Positions 20,149-28,128 of a stretch of 64,000 bases of DNA are shown piece by piece; positions within the stretch are counted from its first letter, which is position 1; every line of letters starts with the position of its first letter. The translations under genes and the position numbers were made by a program. Under the pieces are notes generated by a model. That model was not told the DNA's origin. It was given only the letters and a program-made list of their open reading frames with translations, and searched no databases. The DNA is from Hydromonas sp. (lineage in GTDB: Bacteria > Pseudomonadota > Gammaproteobacteria > Burkholderiales > Burkholderiaceae), in assembly GCA_017495165.1 (NCBI GenBank), contig JAFEII010000033.1, positions 1 through 64,000 on the forward strand, written 5' to 3'.

Positions 20149-20802
20149 TCAATCTTTCTTCGTCCCAAAAATCCGATCGCCTGCATCACCCAGCCCCGGC
20201 ACGATGTACGCGTGTTCGTCGAGTTTTTCATCCAAAGACGCCACATACACCGCCACTTTTGGATGCGCCGCATGAAATACCGCCACGCCTTCGGGTGCAG
20301 CAACCAATGCCAAAAATCGGATGTTTTCAGGCGCAACGCCACGCGCAATCAACACATCCACCGAATGAACGGCAGAGTAACCTGTGGCGAGCATCGGGTC
20401 GCACACAATAAACAAGCGGCCTTGGGTTTCGGGCAGGCGCACGTAATATTCAACGGGGCGATTGTTCTCATCACGGTACAGGCCAATATGGCCTTGGCGC
20501 GCCGATGGAATCAGGTCAAGCAAGCCATCCGCCATGCCCAAACCTGCGCGCAATACCGGCACAATCGCCACTTTTTTACCCGCAATGACGGGCGCGTCAA
20601 AGGTACACAGCGGCGTAGAAATGCTTTTGGTGGCCAGCGGCAAGTCCCTTGTGAGCTCGTAGCCCATCAGCAACGTGAGCTCGCGCAACAAAGCGCGGAA
20701 CGTGCGGGTGGACGACTCTTGGTCGCGCATGTGCGTGAGTTTGTGGGCGATGAGCGGGTGTTGCACCACAAATAAATTGGGAAAAAGAGGGTGGCTGTTC
20801 AT
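20149..20802 (-). CDS. upp: Uracil phosphoribosyltransferase
   Basis: A 217-residue salvage enzyme making UMP from uracil and PRPP. The type I PRT fold is marked by the PRPP loop [24 protein letters not shown] and the C-terminal uracil site [20 protein letters not shown]. It is transcribed divergently from the uracil permease at 21302, so uptake and salvage sit together. The 499-bp gap between them carries a small mobile-like element. Confidence 0.97.
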   Translation of the reverse strand: MNSHPLFPNLFVVQHPLIAHKLTHMRDQESSTRTFRALLRELTLLMGYELTRDLPLATKSISTPLCTFDAPVIAGKKVAIVPVLRAGLGMADGLLDLIPSARQGHIGLYRDENNRPVEYYVRLPETQGRLFIVCDPMLATGYSAVHSVDVLIARGVAPENIRFLALVAAPEGVAVFHAAHPKVAVYVASLDEKLDEHAYIVPGLGDAGDRIFGTKKD

Positions 20803-20852
20803 AAGCGCTTTCGGTGGAATGGTTAAAAAATGGTTAAAGAGTGGTTAACAAA

Positions 20853-21101
20853 TCTGTTAACTGATTTGTTAACTGATTTGTGGCAACCTCTAAAAATTCA
20901 ACTAATTACTTATTTTAGTGACACTTCATCAATAAACTTCGTCATTCCCGCGTAGGCGGGAATCCAGTCGGCGCACAACGTGCGGCTAAGCCCTTGATTT
21001 AATTGAACGCCGCTCAAATGCTGCGCATTTGGTCTGGATTCCCGCCTGCGCGGGAATGACGGCGCTGTGAATTTTCAGAGGTTGCCTTGTTAACTGATTG
21101 G
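20853..21101. repeat. Three-unit 12-bp tandem repeat interrupted by the MITE
   Basis: Without the element and one TTGT copy, the sequence reads three consecutive units of (C/T)TGTTAACTGAT. The element sits after the first four bases of the third unit, with TTGT repeated on its other side. It lies 50-75 bp upstream of the upp start. Confidence 0.75.
20882..21086. mobile_element. Miniature inverted-repeat element (MITE) between upp and uraA
   Basis: About 205 bp bounded by 19-bp terminal inverted repeats (GGCAACCTCT... at 20882-20900 and its complement at 21068-21086; 18 of 19 match). TTGT (20878-20881 and 21087-21090) is duplicated at both sides. Inside is a second inverted pair of 28 bp (20940-20967 and 21034-21061, 27 of 28 match) built on the common palindrome ATTCCCGC-4nt-GCGGGAAT. 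There is no coding capacity, so it must have been mobilised in trans. Confidence 0.8.
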
Positions 21102-21301
21102 ATAAATGGATGTTTGGCTCGTGTGTAATTTTCGCATAATTTACTCAATCAGGGCAGTTCAAATTGATGCAGCCGCTCGGCTGCGTGGCTTAAAACCGCA
21201 AAATACCACGCAGTTCACACCAAAATTTTCAGCCAAATCAACGCGCCTCCTTTACAATGCGACAGCTTTTTATTTAACCTTTTGAACGATTTAGGACGAT
21301 C

Positions 21302-22618
21302 ATGAGAAACTCTTTTTTCCCCAACTGGACCGAGAAAAACAGCGGCGTGATTGCCCCAGATGAGCGTTTGCCCATGCTGCAAACCGCCGTGATGGGCGTG
21401 CAACATGTGGTGGCGATGTTTGGCGCCACGGTTTTGGGCCCGTTGCTGATGGGGTTTGACCCGAATGTGGCGATTTTGATGTCAGGGATTGGCACATTGC
21501 TGTTTTTTGTACTCACGCGTGGGCGCGTGCCCAGTTATTTGGGCTCAAGTTTTTCGTTTCTTGCCAGCGTGGGCGTGGCATCGGCGTACAAAGTCGCGTC
21601 ATTTACCCCCAATCCCAACTTGGCCGTGGCGTTGGGCGGGATTATTGTGTGCGGCGGCTTGTATTTTTTGATTGGCTTACTCATCAAAATGATTGGCACG
21701 GCTTGGACTGACAAACTCATGCCGCCAGTCGTTACGGGCGCAATTGTGGCGGTGATTGGGCTTAATTTGGCCGATGAAGCCGTGATTGCAGTAAAAGACT
21801 CTGTGTCTGATGCGTGGTTTACCTTGATGACCGTTTTGATGGTTGCGCTGATTGCGGTGTTTTCAAAAGGCATGCTGCGCCGTTTGTTGATTTTGGTGGG
21901 CTTGCTGTTGTCCAGCATCATTTATGCGGTGTTGGTCAATGGTTTTGGCGTAGGCGCTGCGGGCGAACACGCGTCTAAATTGGTGGATTTGACCCAAGTA
22001 AGCAATGCCGCTTGGCTGGGCTTGCCGCAATTTACCGCGCCTATTTTTGAGTGGAATGCCGCATTTTTAATCGCACCTGTGGCGATTATTTTGGTGGCTG
22101 AAAACCTAGGCCACTTGCGTGCGGTATCGGCCATGACGGGGCGCGACATGAACCCACACATGGGCAATGCGTTTATGGCGGATGGCTTGGCAACCATGGT
22201 TTCCGCATCCGCAGGCGGTACAGGCGTGACCACGTATGCCGAAAACATTGGCGTAATGGCCGTGACCAAAATCTACTCCACGCTCGCATTTGTGTTTGCG
22301 GCGCTGTTTGCCATACTGCTGGGCTTCTCTCCCAAAATGGGCGCATTGATTCAGCTGATTCCCGCGCCAGTATTGGCGGGTGTGTCTGTGGTGGTGTTTG
22401 GTTTGATTGCGGTCTCAGGGATTAAAATCTGGGTGGACAATCAAGTTGATTTTAGTAAAAACCATAACTTGATTTTGGGCGCAGCGGTACTGATTGTGGG
22501 GACAAATGATTTTACCTTGCATCTGGGCGCGTTTACCTTGGGCGGCATCGGCGTGGCCACTTTTGGCGCAATGGGCTTGCATGCGCTGCTCAAAATGGGC
22601 GCTAAAAACGATGTGTGA
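21302..22618 (+). CDS. uraA: Uracil permease, NCS2 family
   Basis: A 438-residue inner-membrane uracil:proton symporter. About 14 hydrophobic segments are visible. Family marks are QHVVAMFGATVLGPLLMG near the N-terminus, LGSSFSFLASV, PPVVTGAIVAVIGLNLA (NCS2 signature area), the substrate-site VAENLGHLRAVSAMTGRD and SASAGGTGVTTYAENIG. SD AGGA precedes the ATG. Its divergent neighbour upp traps the imported uracil as UMP. Confidence 0.95.
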   Translation: MRNSFFPNWTEKNSGVIAPDERLPMLQTAVMGVQHVVAMFGATVLGPLLMGFDPNVAILMSGIGTLLFFVLTRGRVPSYLGSSFSFLASVGVASAYKVASFTPNPNLAVALGGIIVCGGLYFLIGLLIKMIGTAWTDKLMPPVVTGAIVAVIGLNLADEAVIAVKDSVSDAWFTLMTVLMVALIAVFSKGMLRRLLILVGLLLSSIIYAVLVNGFGVGAAGEHASKLVDLTQVSNAAWLGLPQFTAPIFEWNAAFLIAPVAIILVAENLGHLRAVSAMTGRDMNPHMGNAFMADGLATMVSASAGGTGVTTYAENIGVMAVTKIYSTLAFVFAALFAILLGFSPKMGALIQLIPAPVLAGVSVVVFGLIAVSGIKIWVDNQVDFSKNHNLILGAAVLIVGTNDFTLHLGAFTLGGIGVATFGAMGLHALLKMGAKNDV

Positions 22619-22720
22619 TGGGCTTGAAAAGGAAGCGGTTAAAGCCTGTGACCAAACAGTTAACCATTCAACATGAATTGTTAATTGTTAATTATTAATT
22701 TTTAACTCATAAACCCAGTC

Positions 22721-22741
22721 ATTGCGGGCTTGACCCGCAAT
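22721..22741. repeat. Short palindromic repeat (ATTGCGGG type)
   Basis: ATTGCGGG (22721-22728), loop CTTGA, CCCGCAAT (22734-22741), in the 263-bp gap after uraA. A close relative occurs at 33827-33845. Its position just downstream of a gene suggests a REP-like element or a weak terminator. The rest of the gap shows nothing else. Confidence 0.55.
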
Positions 22742-22881
22742 CCCGCTTAAACGAAGCACCGCTTATGGCGGCAAGCCTCACACATTCAAAGCACCTCAAA
22801 CCGCTGTCGCCATGAGCGCCTTTTTGTTTTTTGCATTGCGTGTCAAATGACGTGCAAAAAGCGTATTTATAGAAAATCAGC

Positions 22882-23610
22882 ATGACTCATTTTAAACGCT
22901 CAATATTGGCCAGCATCGCTTACGCAGGCTTCATGATTTTTGTATACCCAAAATTTGGGCTCGATGCAACCGTCACCGCTTGGTACGCCAATCATGCGGG
23001 GCTTGGCTTCGCGCTGCGCGATGATGTTTGGTTCAGTGGTTTTTGGCATGAAGGGGTTAAAAAAGCGTCGTGGCTGATTCCCTTTGTGGTCTTAACTTTA
23101 TGGGGCAGCACGTTTTACCGCTCAAAAAATACGCAGCACACGGCAGGGCTACAACACTTTCTTGACAACATCCGTCCGCAACGTCGGCGGATTGGCTGGC
23201 TGTTTTTGGGGTTGGTGGTTGCGCCGCTGATGGTCACGTTGATTAAAAATGCAAACACCATGGTTTGCCCGTGGAATTTGCAAATCTATGGCGGTAAATT
23301 ACTCGCGGAGCCTGCATTTGCGTGGGTTGGTTCTGCATCCGCAGGCAAATGCTTTCCAGGTGGACACGCCTCAATTGGCTTTTCGTTATTGGCGTTTTAT
23401 TTTGCATTTAAAGATGGATTTCCGCGAGTGGCGCGCAGCGGATTGTGTTTGGGCGTGGTATTTGGTTTGTGGCTGGGTTGGGTGCAAGTGATGCGCGGCG
23501 CGCATTTTGTCTCGCATAATTTATGGACGGTTTGGGTGGTTTGGGTGGGATTGCTGCTGATGTATCGCATCTACCCACCCGTTGCGCCGCGCACGCCTAA
23601 TAATATTTAA
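22882..23610 (+). CDS. PAP2-family membrane phosphatase
   Basis: A 242-residue protein with about six membrane segments. PAP2 motifs are present in order: a degenerate first motif around LIKNANTMVCPWNL, CFPGGHAS (second motif with the catalytic-assisting His) and MRGAHFVSHNLWTVW (third motif with the nucleophile His). Relatives dephosphorylate lipid phosphates such as undecaprenyl pyrophosphate, phosphatidylglycerol phosphate or lipid A. The substrate cannot be chosen here. It is convergent with the acyltransferase gene; their stop codons share TTAA. Confidence 0.82.
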   Translation: MTHFKRSILASIAYAGFMIFVYPKFGLDATVTAWYANHAGLGFALRDDVWFSGFWHEGVKKASWLIPFVVLTLWGSTFYRSKNTQHTAGLQHFLDNIRPQRRRIGWLFLGLVVAPLMVTLIKNANTMVCPWNLQIYGGKLLAEPAFAWVGSASAGKCFPGGHASIGFSLLAFYFAFKDGFPRVARSGLCLGVVFGLWLGWVQVMRGAHFVSHNLWTVWVVWVGLLLMYRIYPPVAPRTPNNI

Positions 23611-24179
23611 CGCTGCGCCGTTTTGTCGCGCAGCTTCAAAGCGCTTGCTTTGCTTGGGTCGTACGGCGTCACGCCCGCAAAATCAATGGCCAATTGCGCC
23701 AATTCCGCCTCAATCGTTGGCATGGTCATGCGGTATTGCGTCACATTAACGGTTTTGGTTTTGTAATCAATTTTGCCAATCCCAATCGGTACATTGGCCG
23801 CTTGGGCAATGTGATAGTAGCCCATGTGAATATAATCCTTGTACGCACGCGTGCCCTCTGGCGCCAAGCACAGCCAGCAGGTTTCTTCTTGCAGCATGCG
23901 ATTTTTTAACACGGTGGTGATGTCCAAATTGCCATCGCGCTTAATCCCCAAGCCACCCAAACGGCGCATCATCGGGCCCAATGGAAATCGAAACCAAGAT
24001 TCTTTGGCCACCCAGCGCAGCGCAGCTTTGGTCGCATAATTCCACAAAACACCTTTTGGAAAGTCCCAGTTGGAGGTGTGCGGATACACAATCACAATCC
24101 CGTGTGGCGCTGGCGGCGTTGTGTATTCGGCCTTCCAGCCGATGAGTTTTAAAATGAGCTTGCTAATCCATTGAAGCAT
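23607..24179 (-). CDS. PlsC-type 1-acylglycerol-3-phosphate acyltransferase-like protein
   Basis: A 190-residue membrane-associated acyltransferase. The start at 24179 (MLQWISKLILKLIGW) avoids a long overlap with cca that an upstream start would create. The catalytic HX4D motif is PHTSNWD, followed by the glycerophosphate-binding PEGTRAYKD. The short length suits the compact lysophospholipid acyltransferase subgroup. It lies 76 bp downstream of cca on the same strand. Substrate inferred from family only. Confidence 0.8.
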   Translation of the reverse strand: MLQWISKLILKLIGWKAEYTTPPAPHGIVIVYPHTSNWDFPKGVLWNYATKAALRWVAKESWFRFPLGPMMRRLGGLGIKRDGNLDITTVLKNRMLQEETCWLCLAPEGTRAYKDYIHMGYYHIAQAANVPIGIGKIDYKTKTVNVTQYRMTMPTIEAELAQLAIDFAGVTPYDPSKASALKLRDKTAQR

Positions 24180-24255
24180 GAAGGTTCTCGATTCGTTAAA
24201 AATTAAAGTTAAAACTGATATTGAAGCCAAAGGGACAATGAGGGGCAAAAAGGCA

Positions 24256-25554
24256 TTACTGATTTTTTTGACGCCGCTGCCAGTTGAGCAACTCAGCGCT
24301 AATGTGATTGCAACGCGCTTGATGCAGCATCTCAGGGATTTTGGCTGGCTCATGCTGCCAACGCGCAATCAGCGCTGAATTGTCCATCTCAAATACCCGT
24401 TGGCGCAACTCGAGCCACGCGGCATACCACGGCGTGGGGTGGCTCGGAAAGTCACCGCCGCGCCCGCGTGTATCGGCTTGCGTGGCTTGTAATAACGCAA
24501 CAAACCGCTCAGGGCGGCGCAACGCATCCACCCGTTTGAGTAAATTCACCACAGCGGCAGCCGTCAAATCAGGCAAACAATAAAAACTGGTGTGTTCCTT
24601 GGCAATGATGCGGGCAAAATCGGCACACGCGCTGGGGACTTTGAGCCGCGCTGACAATGCATCAGCCAGCGGCACGCCGCGTGCTTCGTGCAAACTATGA
24701 CGCGGCAAAATATCCGCAGGCGTGTTGCCCTTGCCCAAGTCATGGCATAACGCGCCATAACGCGCAGCCAAGCTCAGATTCATCCGCGCCGCTTCATCAA
24801 TCACCATTAATGCATGAACCCCCGTATCAATTTCGGGGTGGTAATCCGCCCGCTGCGGCACACCAAACAATGCGTTCAACTCAGGCAACCACTGCGCCAG
24901 TAAGCCACATGCGCGCAGCACCTCAATCATGCGCGATGGTTTTTGCTCCATCAAACCTTTTGCCAGCTCCTGCCAAACCCGCTCAGGCACAAGCGCAGCG
25001 GTTTCGCCGTCATTGACCATTTGTTGCATCAACGCCATGGTTTCTGGCGCCACCGTAAACTCAGGCCAACGCGCCGCAAACCGTGCAAGGCGCAAAATCC
25101 GCACAGGGTCTTCCAAAAACGAGCTTGAAACATGACGCAAGACTTTATGCGCAATATCCGCCGCGCCATGATACGGATCAACCAACGCGCCCAACGCGCC
25201 ATCGGCCAACACCTCACGCGCCATCGCATTGATGGTTAAATCGCGCCGCGCCAAGTCATCTTCCAGCGTCACATCAGGCGCAAAATGCACCGCAAACCCC
25301 GTATAACCGGCACCTGTTTTGCGCTCCGTGCGCGCGAGCGCGTATTCTTGATGCGAGTTTGGATGCAAAAAAACGGGAAAGTCTTTGCCAACCGCGGTAT
25401 AACCTTGCGCCAGCAGCACCTCAGGCGAAGCGCCCACCACCACAAAATCGCAATCCACCGCCGCCAACCCCATCAACGCGTCGCGCACAGCACCGCCCAC
25501 AAGGTAGGTTTTATAAAGGGTTTGGGCGCTTGGCGTTTGGGTTGTCATAAACAT
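24256..25554 (-). CDS. cca: CCA-adding tRNA nucleotidyltransferase (with HD domain)
   Basis: A 432-residue enzyme that builds or repairs the 3' CCA of tRNAs. The class II nucleotidyltransferase head shows YLVGGAVRDALMG and the metal-binding VDCDFVVVG, then RRDLTINAMA, and the RNA-binding region PVRILRLARFAARWP. A C-terminal HD phosphohydrolase domain (CHDLGKGNTP) marks the bacterial bifunctional type. A second in-frame ATG lies two codons in, and either start is possible. It lies 12 bp after slt, so the two genes probably form an operon. Confidence 0.96.
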   Translation of the reverse strand: MFMTTQTPSAQTLYKTYLVGGAVRDALMGLAAVDCDFVVVGASPEVLLAQGYTAVGKDFPVFLHPNSHQEYALARTERKTGAGYTGFAVHFAPDVTLEDDLARRDLTINAMAREVLADGALGALVDPYHGAADIAHKVLRHVSSSFLEDPVRILRLARFAARWPEFTVAPETMALMQQMVNDGETAALVPERVWQELAKGLMEQKPSRMIEVLRACGLLAQWLPELNALFGVPQRADYHPEIDTGVHALMVIDEAARMNLSLAARYGALCHDLGKGNTPADILPRHSLHEARGVPLADALSARLKVPSACADFARIIAKEHTSFYCLPDLTAAAVVNLLKRVDALRRPERFVALLQATQADTRGRGGDFPSHPTPWYAAWLELRQRVFEMDNSALIARWQHEPAKIPEMLHQARCNHISAELLNWQRRQKNQ

Positions 25555-25566
25555 ACTCGATAAAAT

Positions 25567-27486
25567 TTAAGGTGAAACTGTGCCCATAATTCTGGTCAAC
25601 GACGGGGCTTTGCCATCCAAAATCAAATGATAAAAAATCATATTTGACATGGTTTTTTTGACGTAATCACGGGTTTCGGTAAACGGGATGTTCTCGGCAA
25701 ATACCGCGCCGTCCACAGAGTTCATATAACCACGGCGCCATTGCGCTGGGCGGCCTGGGCCTGCGTTGTAGCCTGCTGACGCCAATGGCAATGAACCGCC
25801 AAATGAGTCTTTGGTTTGCCCCAAGTACGCTGTACCCAGTTGAATATTGGTGTCAATATTATTGAGCTGATCCAGCGTAAAACCGGTTAAGCCAATTTTG
25901 CGCGCCACGATTTTGGCGGTCTCTGGGATGATTTGCATCAAACCGTTGGCGTTGGCGCCTGATTTGGCGTTTTGGACAAAGCGTGATTCTTGGCGCGTGA
26001 TGCCGTATGCCCAAGCAGGTGTAATCCCTGCGTCACCTGCGCGGCGCTCCATGATTGATAAATACGGGGTTGGATAGCGCTGGTGAAAATTAAACTCAGA
26101 CTTGGTGCGGTCAGACGTGTTGACCATGCGATCCAAAAAGCCAATTCGACGCGCGTATTCAGACGCGGCCAACAATTGGCGGTCATTCATGGCGCGCAGC
26201 GGAAAATTCCATTCGCGGTTGTATTCCAGCGTCATGTTCATGGCTTGGAACTTGCGAGCGCGCTCAAAACCTGGCGTGGCGCGTGCCGCGCTTAATTCCG
26301 CTTCGGTTGGCACAGGTGCATCGGCTGGCAACGTGACGGCGCGTCCCAGCGCTTCGCGCGCCAAAATTCCATAAAAATCAAAGGCTTTGGCGGCCAGCTC
26401 ATATTGTTGATTGGCGGCGTTTTTGTCGCCTTGCGCGGCAAAGGCGCGCCCGCGCCAGTATTGCCAAATCGCGGTGGATTTTTCTGACTCACTCATTTTG
26501 TCAATCGCATTGGACACCAAACCCCAATCACCCACGCGCATGCCTGAGCGTGCTTGCCAGCCCAACACATCATCGGGCAGCTTTAAATTGGCGTCTTGCG
26601 CAATTGCGCTGCGGTAAAAACTCGCCGCATCGTTGCTCGAACGGCGCGCCGCGCTGTAGCCGTAATATGCATTGGCCAGCGCCGCTTGTTGGCCTGACAA
26701 ACCGCTGTTGTTCACCGCGCCGCCCAAGCTGCCTGTGCTGTCACCATTGGCTTGCGTAATTAAACTGGCCATTCTACTGGCGTTACCGCCCGCAGCCGCA
26801 GCCAATGATTGGCCTTGCGCACCGCTCGTATATGCCGCAAGCGCCGCAAAGTAGTTCAACTGTTCGGTGTTGAGCTGACCGTTTTTAGACAACGTACTTA
26901 ACAATTGCTGACACGCACGTGCATTGGCGTGCTTGCTCTCCGTGAGCAATTGCATGGTCGCGTTGACCACGTTTTGGCCACTCGCCGCATTGGCCATTTG
27001 CTCATAGCATTTAAGCTGCATATCATCTTTTAAAAAAAATTTGGCATACACCGAGCGAAAAGCCGTCCAGTCCTGACGCGCACCCAGCACCAGCGCGTAA
27101 TCATTGTGCATGCGATCCGTCAACGCTTCATTGGGATACGTTGCCAAAAACTCTTTAATCAATCCATCAGGGGCATTCAGATTGGGCGACTTATCGCTGT
27201 TAAAAAGCTGTGGTTTCAGGCGATAATACGCCACGTAAGAGGCAAGCGGATAGCCCGACAACTGATCGGCCAACTGCGCCGCACGCACCACATCATTGGC
27301 GGCCGATGCCGCGCGCAATTGGGCAAACAAACCATCTTGCGGATGGCTTGTCACCGTGGTAAGCACGGGCGCTGCCGTATAAATCGTGTCTTTGGCCAAA
27401 ACCGTCGTGCTGCTTAAAATCCCTGCAATCGTGAGCGCAATCGTGTTCGCGCGAATTTTTGGTATATAAGATGAAACCTTAGACAT
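25567..27486 (-). CDS. slt: Soluble lytic murein transglycosylase
   Basis: A 639-residue periplasmic enzyme that cleaves peptidoglycan, forming 1,6-anhydro-MurNAc. A signal peptide (ALTIAGILSSTTVLAK) leads a long alpha-superhelical region and the C-terminal SLT domain: catalytic Glu in GITRQESRF near residue 500, then GANANGLMQIIP and ASAGYNAGPGRPAQW. Its start codon abuts an ATG on the opposite strand (CATATG at 27484-27489), so its promoter must lie within or beyond the start of the cyclo-ligase gene. Confidence 0.93.
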   Translation of the reverse strand: MSKVSSYIPKIRANTIALTIAGILSSTTVLAKDTIYTAAPVLTTVTSHPQDGLFAQLRAASAANDVVRAAQLADQLSGYPLASYVAYYRLKPQLFNSDKSPNLNAPDGLIKEFLATYPNEALTDRMHNDYALVLGARQDWTAFRSVYAKFFLKDDMQLKCYEQMANAASGQNVVNATMQLLTESKHANARACQQLLSTLSKNGQLNTEQLNYFAALAAYTSGAQGQSLAAAAGGNASRMASLITQANGDSTGSLGGAVNNSGLSGQQAALANAYYGYSAARRSSNDAASFYRSAIAQDANLKLPDDVLGWQARSGMRVGDWGLVSNAIDKMSESEKSTAIWQYWRGRAFAAQGDKNAANQQYELAAKAFDFYGILAREALGRAVTLPADAPVPTEAELSAARATPGFERARKFQAMNMTLEYNREWNFPLRAMNDRQLLAASEYARRIGFLDRMVNTSDRTKSEFNFHQRYPTPYLSIMERRAGDAGITPAWAYGITRQESRFVQNAKSGANANGLMQIIPETAKIVARKIGLTGFTLDQLNNIDTNIQLGTAYLGQTKDSFGGSLPLASAGYNAGPGRPAQWRRGYMNSVDGAVFAENIPFTETRDYVKKTMSNMIFYHLILDGKAPSLTRIMGTVSP

Positions 27487-27522
27487 ATGAACCCCCGTGT
27501 GTCAGATGATAGAAAAAAAAGA

Positions 27523-28113
27523 ATGAGCATTGTAACGATAAACCCATCCAGAAGCGAGCTAAGAGCAAGATTATTGGCTGCGCGGGCGCAATTACCCGCC
27601 GCCAAACGCGCGGATTTACAAACCCAATTAACCGCACAACTGCGCCAATTGATGCAAGCACAGATTCCCGCAGGCGCGTGCGTGGCCATGTATATGCCGA
27701 TTCGGCATGAGCCTGATGTCACACAATTGTTTGAGTTTTTACGCGCCCACAATTGCACCGTGGTTTTGCCAGTGGTGATTGCGCCCAATGCGCCGCTCGT
27801 GTTTGCGCCATTTGAAGGCATGGATGCGCTACAAAAGGGCGCTTACGGCGTATTAGAACCGACCAGCGCCCTAATCAACACCGCACCCGACTGGCTCATC
27901 GCACCGTGTGTGGGATTCAACCCGCAACGCTATCGGCTGGGCTACGGCGGCGGCTACTACGACCGAACCCTCGAGCAATGGCGCGAACAAGGGCATGTGG
28001 TGCGCACGGTTGGGGTGGCGTATGAGATGTTTTTGTGTGAATTTGCAGCGCACGCGCATGATGTGGCGCTGGATGTGGTGGTGACGGAGCAGGGGCTAGG
28101 ATATAACAGGTAA
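27523..28113 (+). CDS. 5-formyltetrahydrofolate cyclo-ligase
   Basis: A 196-residue folate enzyme converting 5-formyl-THF to 5,10-methenyl-THF with ATP. Signatures are the N-terminal basic helix SELRARLLAARAQL, VAMYMPIRHEPD and the ATP/folate loop RLGYGGGYYDRTLEQW. An in-frame ATG at 27487 would add 12 residues unlike family N-termini, so 27523 is preferred; neither has a strong ribosome site. It is divergent from slt with little or no spacing. Confidence 0.93.
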   Translation: MSIVTINPSRSELRARLLAARAQLPAAKRADLQTQLTAQLRQLMQAQIPAGACVAMYMPIRHEPDVTQLFEFLRAHNCTVVLPVVIAPNAPLVFAPFEGMDALQKGAYGVLEPTSALINTAPDWLIAPCVGFNPQRYRLGYGGGYYDRTLEQWREQGHVVRTVGVAYEMFLCEFAAHAHDVALDVVVTEQGLGYNR

Positions 28114-28128
28114 TCTCCATCCCAATAA

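Noticed and set aside
20140-20775. A 211-codon plus-strand frame opposite upp
   Set aside because: His/Arg/Gln-rich antisense shadow; upp on the minus strand has all family motifs.
20940-21061. CRISPR repeat-spacer array
   Set aside because: Two copies only, in inverted orientation, within terminal inverted repeats; no cas genes anywhere in the window.
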